Positions 15,237 through 23,450 of a stretch of DNA of 33,431 bases are shown one piece after another (within the stretch, counting starts at the first letter, position 1; each line of letters begins with the position of its first letter). Made by a program: the position numbers and the translations under genes. The stretch is from Clostridia bacterium (lineage in GTDB: Bacteria; Bacillota; Clostridia; TANB77; CAG-508): contig JAGBDU010000047.1 in NCBI GenBank assembly GCA_017937285.1, positions 1 to 33,431 on the forward strand. Direction: 5' to 3'. The notes below the pieces were generated by a model, which worked only from the letters and a program-made list of their open reading frames with translations, had not been told where the DNA came from and ran no database searches.

Positions 15237-16400
15237 ATGGAAGGATTAAATTTAATCAAACGCAAATCAGTACAAATTATTTCAGAGGAAGATTTAGAAA
15301 AAAAATTAAAATCAGGTAAAAAATTAATAATTAAGCTAGGAGCAGACCCAAGTAGACCAGATTTACATTTAGGACACACAGTAGTTTTAAGAGCACTAAA
15401 AACATTTCAAGAAATGGGACATGAAGTAGTATTTATAATAGGCGATTACACAGCAATGATAGGAGATCCAACAGGAAAAAGTAAAACACGTCCAGCTTTA
15501 ACATATGAGCAAGCACATTCTGCAGGAGAAAGTTATTTTAAACAAGTAACAAAAATATTAGATCCAGAAAAAACAAAAATAGTATTTAATTCAGAATGGC
15601 TTTCAAAACTAAATTTAAAAGATGTATTAGAGCTAGCAAGCAAATATACTGTAGCAAGAATGTTAGAAAGAGACGACTTCAAAAACAGATACGAAAACAA
15701 CTTACCACTAAGCATGCACGAAATGTTCTATCCATTAATGCAAGGATATGATTCAGTAGCAATAAATGCAGATATAGAAATAGGAGGAACAGACCAAACA
15801 TTTAATCTTTTAGTAGGAAGAGAGCTACAAAAAAATTATGACCAAGAGCCACAAGTAGTAATAACATTCCCACTACTAGTAGGTTTAGATGGAAAAGAAA
15901 AAATGAGTAAATCTCTTGGAAATTATATAGGAATAGACGAATCACCAGAAACAATGTATGAAAAAGCAATGAAAATACCAGATGATGTATTATTCGACTA
16001 TTTTAAATTAACAACAGATTTAGATTTAGCAGAAGCAGAACAACTAATAAAAGAAGATATAATAAAAGCACATAAAAAATATGCAGAAGAAATAATAACA
16101 ATGTACCATGGAGCAGAATTTATAAAACAAGCAGAAGAAAGATATAGCAAAGTAGCAAAAGGAGGAATTCCAGAAAACATAAAAGAAGTAAATTTAAGTA
16201 ATGAAGCAACAAAAATAAAATTATGTGATATATTAACAAAAGTAGGATTTGCAACATCAAAAAGTGAAGCAAGAAGAATGATACAAGGAAATGGAGTAAA
16301 AGTAAATTCAGAAGTTATAAATGACATAAATGCAGAAATAGAAATAAAAGGTGAAGTTGTAATTCAATTTGGAAAAAATAAATTTGTAAAAGTTATATAA
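15237..16400 (+). CDS. tyrS: Tyrosyl-tRNA synthetase
   Basis: Class I aminoacyl-tRNA synthetase that charges tRNA-Tyr. It has the HIGH-type motif as HLGH (44-47) in [14 protein letters not shown], a [12 protein letters not shown] segment, [20 protein letters not shown] near the tyrosine and tRNA sites, and KMSKS (222-226). A C-terminal S4 domain runs from about 323 to 387. The 387-aa length and HLGH form resemble the TyrZ-like bacterial branch. The open frame extends upstream through the palindrome to 15054, but AAAGGAGG (15222-15229), 7 nt before the ATG at 15237, fixes the start. Expression is controlled by the T-box leader. Repeat modules flank the gene on both sides. Confidence 0.95.
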   Translation: MEGLNLIKRKSVQIISEEDLEKKLKSGKKLIIKLGADPSRPDLHLGHTVVLRALKTFQEMGHEVVFIIGDYTAMIGDPTGKSKTRPALTYEQAHSAGESYFKQVTKILDPEKTKIVFNSEWLSKLNLKDVLELASKYTVARMLERDDFKNRYENNLPLSMHEMFYPLMQGYDSVAINADIEIGGTDQTFNLLVGRELQKNYDQEPQVVITFPLLVGLDGKEKMSKSLGNYIGIDESPETMYEKAMKIPDDVLFDYFKLTTDLDLAEAEQLIKEDIIKAHKKYAEEIITMYHGAEFIKQAEERYSKVAKGGIPENIKEVNLSNEATKIKLCDILTKVGFATSKSEARRMIQGNGVKVNSEVINDINAEIEIKGEVVIQFGKNKFVKVI

Positions 16401-16408
16401 CAAGAAAG

Positions 16409-16515
16409 TGAACTTTAGGGACGTTCCTTAAAGTTCATAATATGAAAAAATGAGGAAACTTTGGAATTTGCAATTTAAATTAATTGTGAACTTTAAGGAA
16501 CGTCCCTAAAGTTCA
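16409..16515. repeat. Inverted repeat of the GAACTTTA...TAAAGTTC type
   Basis: Positions 16409-16436 are exactly complementary to 16488-16515 (28 nt), around a 51-nt AT-rich centre. Each arm is itself nearly palindromic and contains the GGGAC head (GGGACGTTCC) between GAACTTTA and TAAAGTTC ends. It begins 9 nt after the tyrS stop. Confidence 0.9.
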
Positions 16516-16523
16516 AAGGTCAC

Positions 16524-16575
16524 AAGACTGTCCCAAATTCCCAAAAATGGGAAAAGAGAACCGTCCCCATTTCCA
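16524..16575 (-). repeat. Single copy of the two-module GGGAC repeat
   Basis: This stretch repeats 15154-15205 (the right arm of the tyrS leader palindrome) with a one-base change, reading AAGACTGTCCCAAATTCCCA and then the AGAGAACCGTCCCC module. It ends 5 nt before the ribosome site of the next gene. Here it is unpaired, with no opposite arm close by. Confidence 0.9.
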
Positions 16576-16594
16576 AAAATAGAGGTGAATTTTT

Positions 16595-18058
16595 ATGGAA
16601 AAAAAGATTACGATAAACAATATGCATATACTACTTATAATAGTAGGAATATTATTTAATTCAATAGGAATATTTCATTCCAATCTCTGGTTTGATGAGA
16701 GCTATTCGGTAGCTTTGGCAACACATAATTGGGGAGAAATATGGAATATTGGAGGTCATGATGTACATCCTGTATTATATTATTGGATATTAAGCTTAAT
16801 AAACATAATAGCAGGAGGAAATATAGTAGCATACAGAATATTTTCATTAATATGTATAGCATTATTAAGCATATTAGGATATACTCATATACGTAAAGAT
16901 TTTGGAGAAAAAACAGGAATATTATTTTCATTTTTTTCATTATTTCTACCAGAAATATGCATATTTTCAAATGAAATAAGAATGTATTCTTTAGCAATAT
17001 TACTAGTAACAATTTTATCTATATACGGATATAGAATCTACAAAGGTGATACATCATGGAAAAATTGGATAATATTTGAAATAACAAGCTTAGCCTGTAT
17101 ATATACTCATTATTACGGACTAATGGTAGCAGGATTAATAAATTTAATAATGTTATTTAATTTTATAAAAAATCATAGAAAAGAATCAACAACAAGAATA
17201 TTGGTATTTGGGATAATACAAGTAATATTATATATTCCATGGATTATGTATTTTGTATCACAGTTAAAACATGTATCAAAAGGTTTTTGGATAGGATTTG
17301 AATTTCCAGGTACATTAATGGAATTATTGAGTTATCAATATATAGGAAATATTAACTATTATGTAGGTTTTTGTATATCAATAATATTGTATATTTATTT
17401 AGGCGTGAAAATACATAAATTAAGAAAAATCAAAGAAGATATACTACCAATAAAATTATCAATAATAATATATTTAGCAATAATATTAGCAGCATTAATA
17501 TTAACAGCACTTGCTCAAACATCAATTTTATACTATCGCTATTTATTTGTAATAACAGGATTATATATATTTACACTAAGTTTTATATTATCAAAAGAGC
17601 AAAACAAAAAAATAATAGTTGCAGTATGCCTAATAACATCAATTTTAGGAATATCAAGTAATATTATAATGATAAAAGACAACTACAGTAGTAAAAATAT
17701 GAAACAAATAGAATATTTAAATAGCAATATACAAGAAGGTGATTATATAGTATATACAAATGTATGGGAAGGAGCTGTAATAACAGTCAATTTTCCAAAC
17801 AACAAACAATATTATTATAATGAGCCAGATTGGGGAGTACAAGAAGCATATAAAGCATATGCACCACAAATGGATACATACATAACAAAAGATTTTATGA
17901 ATAAGTTATCTGGAAGAATATGGATAATAGATGGAGATTCTGATACATGCTATAAATCATTATTCGATAACGATGATTACACATATATAAGTCAACAATC
18001 ATTTGAAACAGATTATTATGATTATCATTATGTAATAACTTTAGTAGAAAAGAAATAA
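16595..18058 (+). CDS. GT-C fold polyprenyl-phosphate glycosyltransferase (PMT/ArnT-like)
   Basis: This 487-aa polytopic membrane protein has about ten or more hydrophobic segments and a soluble C-terminal part (about 375-487). The first outside loop carries the acidic motif LWFDESYSVA (Asp34, Glu35), followed by GGHDVHPVLYYW (about 53-64). This pairing is typical of GT-C enzymes of the PMT/ArnT group, which transfer a sugar from a polyprenyl-phosphate donor on the outer face of the membrane. Acceptor and sugar cannot be told from sequence. The start is set by AGAGGTGA (16581-16588), 6 nt from ATG. A repeat copy lies directly upstream. uppP follows 29 nt downstream, suggesting co-transcription. 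Confidence 0.82.
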   Translation: MEKKITINNMHILLIIVGILFNSIGIFHSNLWFDESYSVALATHNWGEIWNIGGHDVHPVLYYWILSLINIIAGGNIVAYRIFSLICIALLSILGYTHIRKDFGEKTGILFSFFSLFLPEICIFSNEIRMYSLAILLVTILSIYGYRIYKGDTSWKNWIIFEITSLACIYTHYYGLMVAGLINLIMLFNFIKNHRKESTTRILVFGIIQVILYIPWIMYFVSQLKHVSKGFWIGFEFPGTLMELLSYQYIGNINYYVGFCISIILYIYLGVKIHKLRKIKEDILPIKLSIIIYLAIILAALILTALAQTSILYYRYLFVITGLYIFTLSFILSKEQNKKIIVAVCLITSILGISSNIIMIKDNYSSKNMKQIEYLNSNIQEGDYIVYTNVWEGAVITVNFPNNKQYYYNEPDWGVQEAYKAYAPQMDTYITKDFMNKLSGRIWIIDGDSDTCYKSLFDNDDYTYISQQSFETDYYDYHYVITLVEKK

Positions 18059-18087
18059 AATAACTAACAAGGAGGAATAAAAAAATA

Positions 18088-18942
18088 ATGGACTTTATAA
18101 AAGCAATTATATTTGGTATAGTAGAAGGAATAACCGAATGGTTACCAGTAAGTAGCACAGGTCATTTAATTTTACTAGAAAGTTTTATGAAATTTAAAAA
18201 CGTATCAGAAAACTTTTTTGATATGTTTGATGTAGTAATACAATTAGGTGCAATACTTGCCGTTGTATTAATATATTTTAAAGATATCTGGCCATTTACA
18301 AACAAAAAGGGAAAAGGTTTTTCAAATCATGGATTATTATCACATTTAGATAGAAATATAACAAATTTGTGGGGAAAAATATTAGTGGCATGTATCCCTG
18401 CAGCTGTAATAGGATTATTATTTGACGAAAAATTTGAAGAGCTATTTTATAATCCAACATGTGTGGCAATAGCATTAATTGTATTTGGTATAGCATTTAT
18501 AGTAATAGAAAATTGGCATAAAGGAAGAAAGTCAAGAATAAACAGTATATTGTCAATTACATATAAAGATGCTCTAATAATAGGTGGATTTCAATTATTA
18601 GCAGCAATATTTCCAGGTGTATCACGTTCAGGAGCAACAATAATAGGAGCTTTACTAATTGGAATATCTAGAAAAGTATCTGCAGAATTTACATTTTATT
18701 TAGCTGTACCAGTAATGTTTGGAGCAAGTTTATTAAAAGTTATGAAATTTGGATTAGGTTTTACAGGAACAGAAATAATAGCACTTTTACTTGGAATGAT
18801 AACTGCATTTGTAGTTTCTGTTTTTATAATAAAATTCCTAATGAACTATATTAAAAAACATGACTTTAAAGTATTTGGTAAATATAGAATTGTACTTGGT
18901 ATAATTGTTTTAATTTTAGGAGTTTTTGGAGTTCTAAAATAA
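18088..18942 (+). CDS. uppP: Undecaprenyl-diphosphatase UppP (BacA)
   Basis: Integral membrane phosphatase that converts undecaprenyl diphosphate to undecaprenyl phosphate, recycling the lipid carrier for peptidoglycan and other wall polymers. It can confer bacitracin tolerance. The two signatures are clear: EGITEWLPVSSTGH (13-26) and FPGVSRSGATIIG (about 173-185), followed by SAEFTFYLAVPVMFGAS. Its 284 aa and about eight membrane segments are normal. The ribosome site AAGGAGG (18069-18075) is 12 nt from ATG. It follows the GT-C gene closely, and both depend on polyprenyl phosphate. Confidence 0.96.
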   Translation: MDFIKAIIFGIVEGITEWLPVSSTGHLILLESFMKFKNVSENFFDMFDVVIQLGAILAVVLIYFKDIWPFTNKKGKGFSNHGLLSHLDRNITNLWGKILVACIPAAVIGLLFDEKFEELFYNPTCVAIALIVFGIAFIVIENWHKGRKSRINSILSITYKDALIIGGFQLLAAIFPGVSRSGATIIGALLIGISRKVSAEFTFYLAVPVMFGASLLKVMKFGLGFTGTEIIALLLGMITAFVVSVFIIKFLMNYIKKHDFKVFGKYRIVLGIIVLILGVFGVLK

Positions 18943-18954
18943 GAATTTGTGCAT

Positions 18955-19010
18955 AGAATATAAAATAGCAATTTATATAATTGTTGTTTTATATTCTTAT
19001 TTGTTTTTTG
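18955..19010 (+). terminator. Intrinsic terminator after uppP
   Basis: Positions 18955-18973 pair with 18979-18997 (19 bp with mismatches near the loop), followed by a T-rich tail. Confidence 0.75.
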
Positions 19011-19085
19011 CAAGTAAAAAAATAACTTCCATGTTAACATCTTGAAAAAACATCTTAGAAAATACTATTTAGGAGGAAACCACAA

Positions 19086-19397
19086 ATGACAACTAAAAAA
19101 GAATGGCTTCAAATGAATATTGAAGAGCTTCAGAAACGGACTGTAGTAATCAGCTATTTTTCAGAGGGCAATATTATTCATTTAAGTGAAGAAACTAAAC
19201 CAAGCATTGATTTAGTTTTATGTACGCCAAAGCAAAGCTATCGAATTTTAAAGCATAGTATTATAGACTATAAAAAATTAAGATCAGCTTCAACTTTGGA
19301 AAAACGCTTGCGCATCGTAGTAGATGCATTAAGAGAAGTAAATATTCAGTTCTATTTTGACAAGCAAATTGTAGATCTAATAATTTACGGAATATAA
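19086..19397 (+). CDS. Small orphan protein, 103 aa
   Basis: No family is recognised. The protein is soluble and mixed alpha/beta: a helical start (MTTKKEWLQMNIEELQKR), a strand-rich middle (VVISYFSEGNIIHL, DLVLCTPKQSYRIL), a basic helix (SASTLEKRLRIVVDALREV) and a final strand pair ending LIIYGI. It has no signal peptide, membrane segment or obvious catalytic motif. AGGAGG (19071-19076) lies 9 nt before ATG. The upstream promoter is not clear (TTGAAA at about 19042 with a poorly spaced TACTAT). A terminator follows the stop within 20 nt, so it is probably expressed alone. Its codon use is more mixed than that of the flanking genes. Confidence 0.7.
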   Translation: MTTKKEWLQMNIEELQKRTVVISYFSEGNIIHLSEETKPSIDLVLCTPKQSYRILKHSIIDYKKLRSASTLEKRLRIVVDALREVNIQFYFDKQIVDLIIYGI

Positions 19398-19400
19398 GCA

Positions 19401-19465
19401 AAAAAAAGAAAACAGTAATTAAAGTGAAACCTTAAAGTTCATTTTTTAATCTGTTTTCTTTTTTT
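19401..19465. terminator. Bidirectional terminator between convergent genes
   Basis: Positions 19401-19415 (A-rich) are exactly complementary to 19451-19465 (T-rich), with a 35-nt loop. The loop contains a decayed GAACTTTA-type repeat (CCTTAAAGTTCAT). It lies between the 103-aa gene and the LCP gene, which converge. Confidence 0.65.
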
Positions 19466-19488
19466 ATTATAGCAACAAAATTCAAGTG

Positions 19489-20562
19489 TTATTTTGTATA
19501 TCCAGTACTTTTAATTATATCTTTGCTAATATTTTTTACAGTATCAGAAGGAACATAATTTACCTCATTAAATAAATGTTCATGTAATTTAGAAACATTA
19601 CTTTCTAGATCTACTGGAACACCATACCATCTATCTTTAAGAATACCCTCTGTTTCATAAGGCCAACCAAAATCTTCAATAACATTAAATGAAGCAATTT
19701 TTGGAATCATGCTCATTATTTCTTTTTCACTAATATTAGTAGAAACATGAGGTAAAATAGTATCTGCTAAATTGTTTAGTTCACCAATTCCCATTGATTT
19801 TGCTTTGTTAAATACAGCCATTAAAACATCTCTCATACGTTCTGTACGTTTATAATCTCCACCATCTGTATAACGAATTCTAGAATAAGCTAGTGCTTGT
19901 ACACCATCTAATGTATATTGACCAGGAGTAGTAATATTGCTAGAAGATGTACCAAATTGCTTATTAAGAGCATTTATATATCCATTAATATATTTTACTT
20001 CTTGAGAATCTAAAGTCATTTCAACACCATTAACACTATCTACTACTGTATGAACTGTATCAAAATTAATAGCAACAAATTCTGTAATATTTAAATCTAA
20101 ATTTTTATTTAAAGTGTTTAAAGCAAGTTTTGGTCCACCATAAGAATAAGCATGATTTACTTTATCTAATCCGTGTCCATCAATTTTTAAATATGTATCT
20201 CTATAAACTGATGCAATTTTTACATCTTTTGTTTTTTCATTTAGGCTTAAAATCATAATACAATCACTTCTATTTCCGGTGCCAAAAGTATCTGCTCTGG
20301 CGTCTATTCCAAGAAGTGCTATATTTCGGTATGTAGATAAAGAATCATCAATACCTTCATTTACTGTTATATCTGAGCTTTTTAAATCGATATATTCTAT
20401 TTTTCCTAATTTATTTTTTAAATAAAAGTAGCCTGTTGTTACGGCGGCAATTACTATTATTAAAATTGATATGAATAAAATAAGTAGGCTTTTTAAGAAT
20501 AAATTCATTTTTTTCTTCGGTTTTATTTCAAAATTATTTTCATTTTTTAACAAAATTATCAC
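19489..20562 (-). CDS. LytR-CpsA-Psr (LCP) family wall glycopolymer ligase
   Basis: Membrane-anchored LCP protein. The family transfers teichoic acids, capsules or other polymers from undecaprenyl diphosphate to peptidoglycan outside the cell. There is a basic cytoplasmic N-terminus, one membrane segment (about 21-46), then the LCP domain: IALLGIDARADTFGTGNRSD with the Asp/Arg pyrophosphate site, IASVYRDTYL, VNHAYSYGGPKLALNTLNK, and YSRIRYTDGGDYKRTERMRD with clustered arginines. The length of 357 aa is normal. The start is uncertain. GTG at 20562 has a poor, too-close ribosome site. TTG at 20553 has AGAAGTGAT-like spacing and is a good alternative. Its place opposite the polysaccharide operon suggests that it handles that polymer, which is inference. 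Confidence 0.93.
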   Translation of the reverse strand: MIILLKNENNFEIKPKKKMNLFLKSLLILFISILIIVIAAVTTGYFYLKNKLGKIEYIDLKSSDITVNEGIDDSLSTYRNIALLGIDARADTFGTGNRSDCIMILSLNEKTKDVKIASVYRDTYLKIDGHGLDKVNHAYSYGGPKLALNTLNKNLDLNITEFVAINFDTVHTVVDSVNGVEMTLDSQEVKYINGYINALNKQFGTSSSNITTPGQYTLDGVQALAYSRIRYTDGGDYKRTERMRDVLMAVFNKAKSMGIGELNNLADTILPHVSTNISEKEIMSMIPKIASFNVIEDFGWPYETEGILKDRWYGVPVDLESNVSKLHEHLFNEVNYVPSDTVKNISKDIIKSTGYTK

Positions 20563-20643
20563 TTCTTTCTAAAATATATATTCTATAGCTTACAATAAAA
20601 CAGGTAAAATGTAAAGTGAATTGTGAAAAAATTTCACATAAAG

Positions 20644-20672
20644 TTGACTTATCATCATAAATTTGATACAAT
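20644..20672 (+). promoter_or_regulatory. Sigma-A promoter of the 120-aa orphan
   Basis: TTGACT (20644-20649) and TACAAT (20667-20672) with a 17-bp spacer. The -35 is the same as that of the 67-aa orphan. Confidence 0.75.
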
Positions 20673-20702
20673 CAAAAAAATTTTGAAAGGAGGTTCTGCG
20701 TT

Positions 20703-21065
20703 ATGTTTAAGGCAGAACGGATTGATGTTAAATACGTTTCATCAAGTAGCGTTGAACATCAAGGAAATTATAGTTCAATCAACTATTTTTTAAAACAAGG
20801 ATATTACGTTAGTAAAGAGCGTAATGGATATTGGCTTTTGATTCGTCCTGCAAAAGTCATTGTAACATGTTATTGTGGCGATAATGGCATTTATACGTAT
20901 AATATGAAGGAGAATATCCTTAAATACTATAAAAGAGCCAGAATTTCACAAAATTTGATTGATACATTCCGGTCAGATTTTGAAAGTGGAAATTTATCAA
21001 TACAAATGGACGAAACAGGTTTCTTAATAATTAATAATAGAAAACAACTAAAACTTTTTGAATAA
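20703..21065 (+). CDS. Small orphan protein, 120 aa
   Basis: No family is recognised. The protein looks soluble and strand-rich in the first half (RIDVKYVSSSSVEHQGNYS, YYVSKERNGYWLLIRPAKVI), with VTCYCGDNGIYTYN containing two close cysteines, a helical segment around ILKYYKRARISQNLIDTF, and a final strand pair (LSIQMDETGFLIINNRK). No signal or membrane segment is seen. AAAGGAGG (20686-20693) is 9 nt from ATG. It has its own near-consensus promoter and a terminator about 60 nt after the stop, so it is a separate transcription unit between the LCP gene and the polysaccharide operon. A link to envelope biology is only positional. Confidence 0.7.
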   Translation: MFKAERIDVKYVSSSSVEHQGNYSSINYFLKQGYYVSKERNGYWLLIRPAKVIVTCYCGDNGIYTYNMKENILKYYKRARISQNLIDTFRSDFESGNLSIQMDETGFLIINNRKQLKLFE

Positions 21066-21123
21066 GTATTTAGTACCTGAAAATTTTTAATATTAATAAG
21101 AAATGTAAATTTTTATTTTTTGG

Positions 21124-21157
21124 AAGAGCTGCTAAAAAGTGGCTCTTTATTTTTTAT
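21124..21157 (+). terminator. Intrinsic terminator of the 120-aa gene
   Basis: AAGAGCT (21124-21130) pairs with 21141-21147, extended inward by three more pairs, with an A-rich loop and a T-run. The DNA from 21158 to 21310 is AT-rich and holds no gene that I can support. Confidence 0.75.
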
Positions 21158-21310
21158 ATTAACAATAGTATAATCAAAGAGAAAAACAAATTAACATAAA
21201 ACAAGAAAACGATACAACTAATATTAAAAAATAACTTTTTATTTATGATTTTATCAAATAAAAAAAGTAATGTAAAAAAATAAAAAACAATTAAAAAATG
21301 CAGAAAACAA

Positions 21311-21339
21311 TTGACAAAAATAGAAAAATATAGTTTAAT
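21311..21339 (+). promoter_or_regulatory. Promoter of the polysaccharide operon
   Basis: TTGACA (21311-21316) and TTTAAT (21334-21339) with a 17-bp spacer. The first gene starts at 21491, so the leader would be about 145 nt, long enough for extra control, but I see no known riboswitch in it. Confidence 0.6.
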
Positions 21340-21490
21340 AGAAGGCAACGACAAAATCGAAAAAAAGCAAAAAATAAGATAAAATGAAAAAAATAATCAT
21401 TTTTTTTAACACCAACCAAGTATACATAAGTAATGCGTATTGTATAAAGTGATAATAATAGGATGTAAAATAAAAAAACGGGGGATTTTT

Positions 21491-22252
21491 ATGGAAAAAG
21501 TAATATCAGGGATTGAAGAAACCTGCGAAAAAAAAGTAATATCTAAATCAATGGTAAAAGGTAAAATAAAATCACTAAAAAAAGTATCAAAGGCTTATAG
21601 AGCATTGCAAATAATAAAATATGATACAAGAATAGCAGTATATAAAGTTGTAAAAAGAACAGTAGATATATGTGCAGGTCTAGTAGGAACAATGCTATTA
21701 TTACCAATAATGGCAGTAGTAAAAATAGCATATTTAAAACAAGGAGATCACGCACCAGTTTTATTTAAACAAAAACGTATAGGAAAAGATGGAAAAGAAA
21801 TAGAAATATTAAAAGTACGTAGCATGGTAAATAATGCAGAAGAAGTGTTAGAAAAATTAATGAAAGAAAATCCAAAAATAAGAGAAGAATATACAAAAAA
21901 TAAAAAATTAGAGCATGATCCAAGGGTTACCAAAGTAGGAGCATTCATACGTAAAACAAGCCTAGACGAATTCGGACAATTTGTTGCAGTTTTAACAGGA
22001 AAGATGTCATTAATAGGTCCTCGCCCATATTTACCTAGAGAAAAAGAAGATATGGGTGAATATTATAACGATGTAATAAAAAACAAACCAGGACTAACAG
22101 GACTATGGCAAGCAAGAGGAAGGTCAGATGTAGGATTCGAAAATCGTTGTAAGTTGGATAGATTTTATGAAGAACATAAGGGGTTATGGTTTGATTTTAA
22201 AATATTGATGTGGACTGTAGTATCAGTATTACAAAGTAAAGGTGCGAAATAA
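21491..22252 (+). CDS. Initiating sugar-phosphate transferase (bacterial sugar transferase family)
   Basis: Monotopic phosphoglycosyl transferase that starts repeat-unit assembly by moving a sugar phosphate from a UDP-sugar to undecaprenyl phosphate. It has only the catalytic domain: a basic N-terminus, one hydrophobic segment (about 60-80), LFKQKRIGKDGKEIEILKVR, the catalytic Asp-Glu pair in RKTSLDEFGQF (Asp159, Glu160), MSLIGPRPYLP, and KPGLTGLWQARGRSDVGFE. Its 253 aa match short WcaJ/EpsL-type enzymes without the extra membrane domain. The sugar cannot be predicted. The frame extends upstream to 21440, but GGGGGA before the ATG at 21491 is the only plausible ribosome site. It is the first gene of the operon. 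Confidence 0.92.
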   Translation: MEKVISGIEETCEKKVISKSMVKGKIKSLKKVSKAYRALQIIKYDTRIAVYKVVKRTVDICAGLVGTMLLLPIMAVVKIAYLKQGDHAPVLFKQKRIGKDGKEIEILKVRSMVNNAEEVLEKLMKENPKIREEYTKNKKLEHDPRVTKVGAFIRKTSLDEFGQFVAVLTGKMSLIGPRPYLPREKEDMGEYYNDVIKNKPGLTGLWQARGRSDVGFENRCKLDRFYEEHKGLWFDFKILMWTVVSVLQSKGAK

Positions 22253-22280
22253 AAGTAAGTTAAAGTAAGGGAGTTTTTAA

Positions 22281-23420
22281 ATGGAAGATAATCAAGAACC
22301 AATAAGAATTGCTCAAATTATTGGAAAATGGGTAGGTGGTGGAGTTGAAGCTGTAATTATGAATTATTATAGAGCTATGAATCGTGGAAAAATTCAATTT
22401 GACTTTATTTGTGATGAAGATTCAACCAACATACCATATGAAGAAATTAAAGCATTGGGAGGAAAAGTAATATTAATACCACCTTATCAAAAGTTATTCA
22501 AATATCAAAGGGTTTTAAAAAAAATTTTAAGAGAGGGTAATTATAAGATAGTGCATTCACATATAAATGCACTTTCTGTATTTCCATTAAGAATTGCAAA
22601 AAAAGTAGGTGTTCCAATAAGAATTGCACATTCCCATTCTACAACAAATAAAAAAGAATGGAAAAAGAATTTTTTTAAATCTATATTAAAGCCATTCTCT
22701 AAAGTCTATGCGACAAATTATTTTTGTTGTACAGAACACGCTGGAAGATGGTTGTTTGGAAATAAAAAATTTGAAAACGGAGATATATATATATTAAATA
22801 ATGCAATTAATCTTGAAAAATTTATATATAATGAAAAAATACGAGAAAACAAAAGAGCTGAATTAAAGATTGATAAAGATACAATAGTTTTGGGTCATAT
22901 TGGAAGGTTTGTTGAACAAAAGAATCACAAATTTCTGATAAATATATTTAATGAAGTACATAAAAAAAATATAAATACAAAGTTAATTTTAGTAGGTCAA
23001 GGACCACTAAAAAAGGAAATAGAACAACAAATTAAGCAATTAAACATTGAAGATTATGTATTAATGTTAGGACAAAGAGCTGATGTTAATGAAATATATC
23101 AAGCGTTTGATATATTTTTATTTCCAAGCTTATATGAGGGGTTGGGAATGGTTGCAATTGAGGCTCAAGCTGCAGGAAACCTATGTATTGTATCAACTGA
23201 AATTCCAAAAGTAGCAAAGGTTACAAAAAAAATGGAATTTTTAGACCTATCATCACCTATTCAAAGATGGGTAGATTGTATATTATCAGCAATTGATAAT
23301 ATAGGAGAAAAATCAGATATAAGTATTGATGAATTTGTAAATGCTGGATACGATATAAAACAAGAATCAATAAAATTAGAAAAACAATATTTAAAATTGT
23401 ACGATAATAGTAATAGATAA
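22281..23420 (+). CDS. Glycosyltransferase family 4 (EpsF-like)
   Basis: GT-B fold retaining transferase for repeat-unit assembly on the inner membrane face. The N-terminal acceptor domain starts with IRIAQIIGKWVGGGVEAVIM, the glycine-rich loop typical of GT4. The C-terminal nucleotide-sugar domain has LGHIGRFVEQKNHKFLI, LVGQGPLKKEIE and the EX7E motif in FPSLYEGLGMVAIEAQAAG. The length of 379 aa is normal. AAGGGAG (22267-22273) lies 7 nt upstream of ATG. It is paralogous to the gene at 28040. Donor and acceptor are unknown. Confidence 0.9.
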   Translation: MEDNQEPIRIAQIIGKWVGGGVEAVIMNYYRAMNRGKIQFDFICDEDSTNIPYEEIKALGGKVILIPPYQKLFKYQRVLKKILREGNYKIVHSHINALSVFPLRIAKKVGVPIRIAHSHSTTNKKEWKKNFFKSILKPFSKVYATNYFCCTEHAGRWLFGNKKFENGDIYILNNAINLEKFIYNEKIRENKRAELKIDKDTIVLGHIGRFVEQKNHKFLINIFNEVHKKNINTKLILVGQGPLKKEIEQQIKQLNIEDYVLMLGQRADVNEIYQAFDIFLFPSLYEGLGMVAIEAQAAGNLCIVSTEIPKVAKVTKKMEFLDLSSPIQRWVDCILSAIDNIGEKSDISIDEFVNAGYDIKQESIKLEKQYLKLYDNSNR

Positions 23421-23450
23421 TTAATAAAATGGATAGATGAAAGGAAAGAT

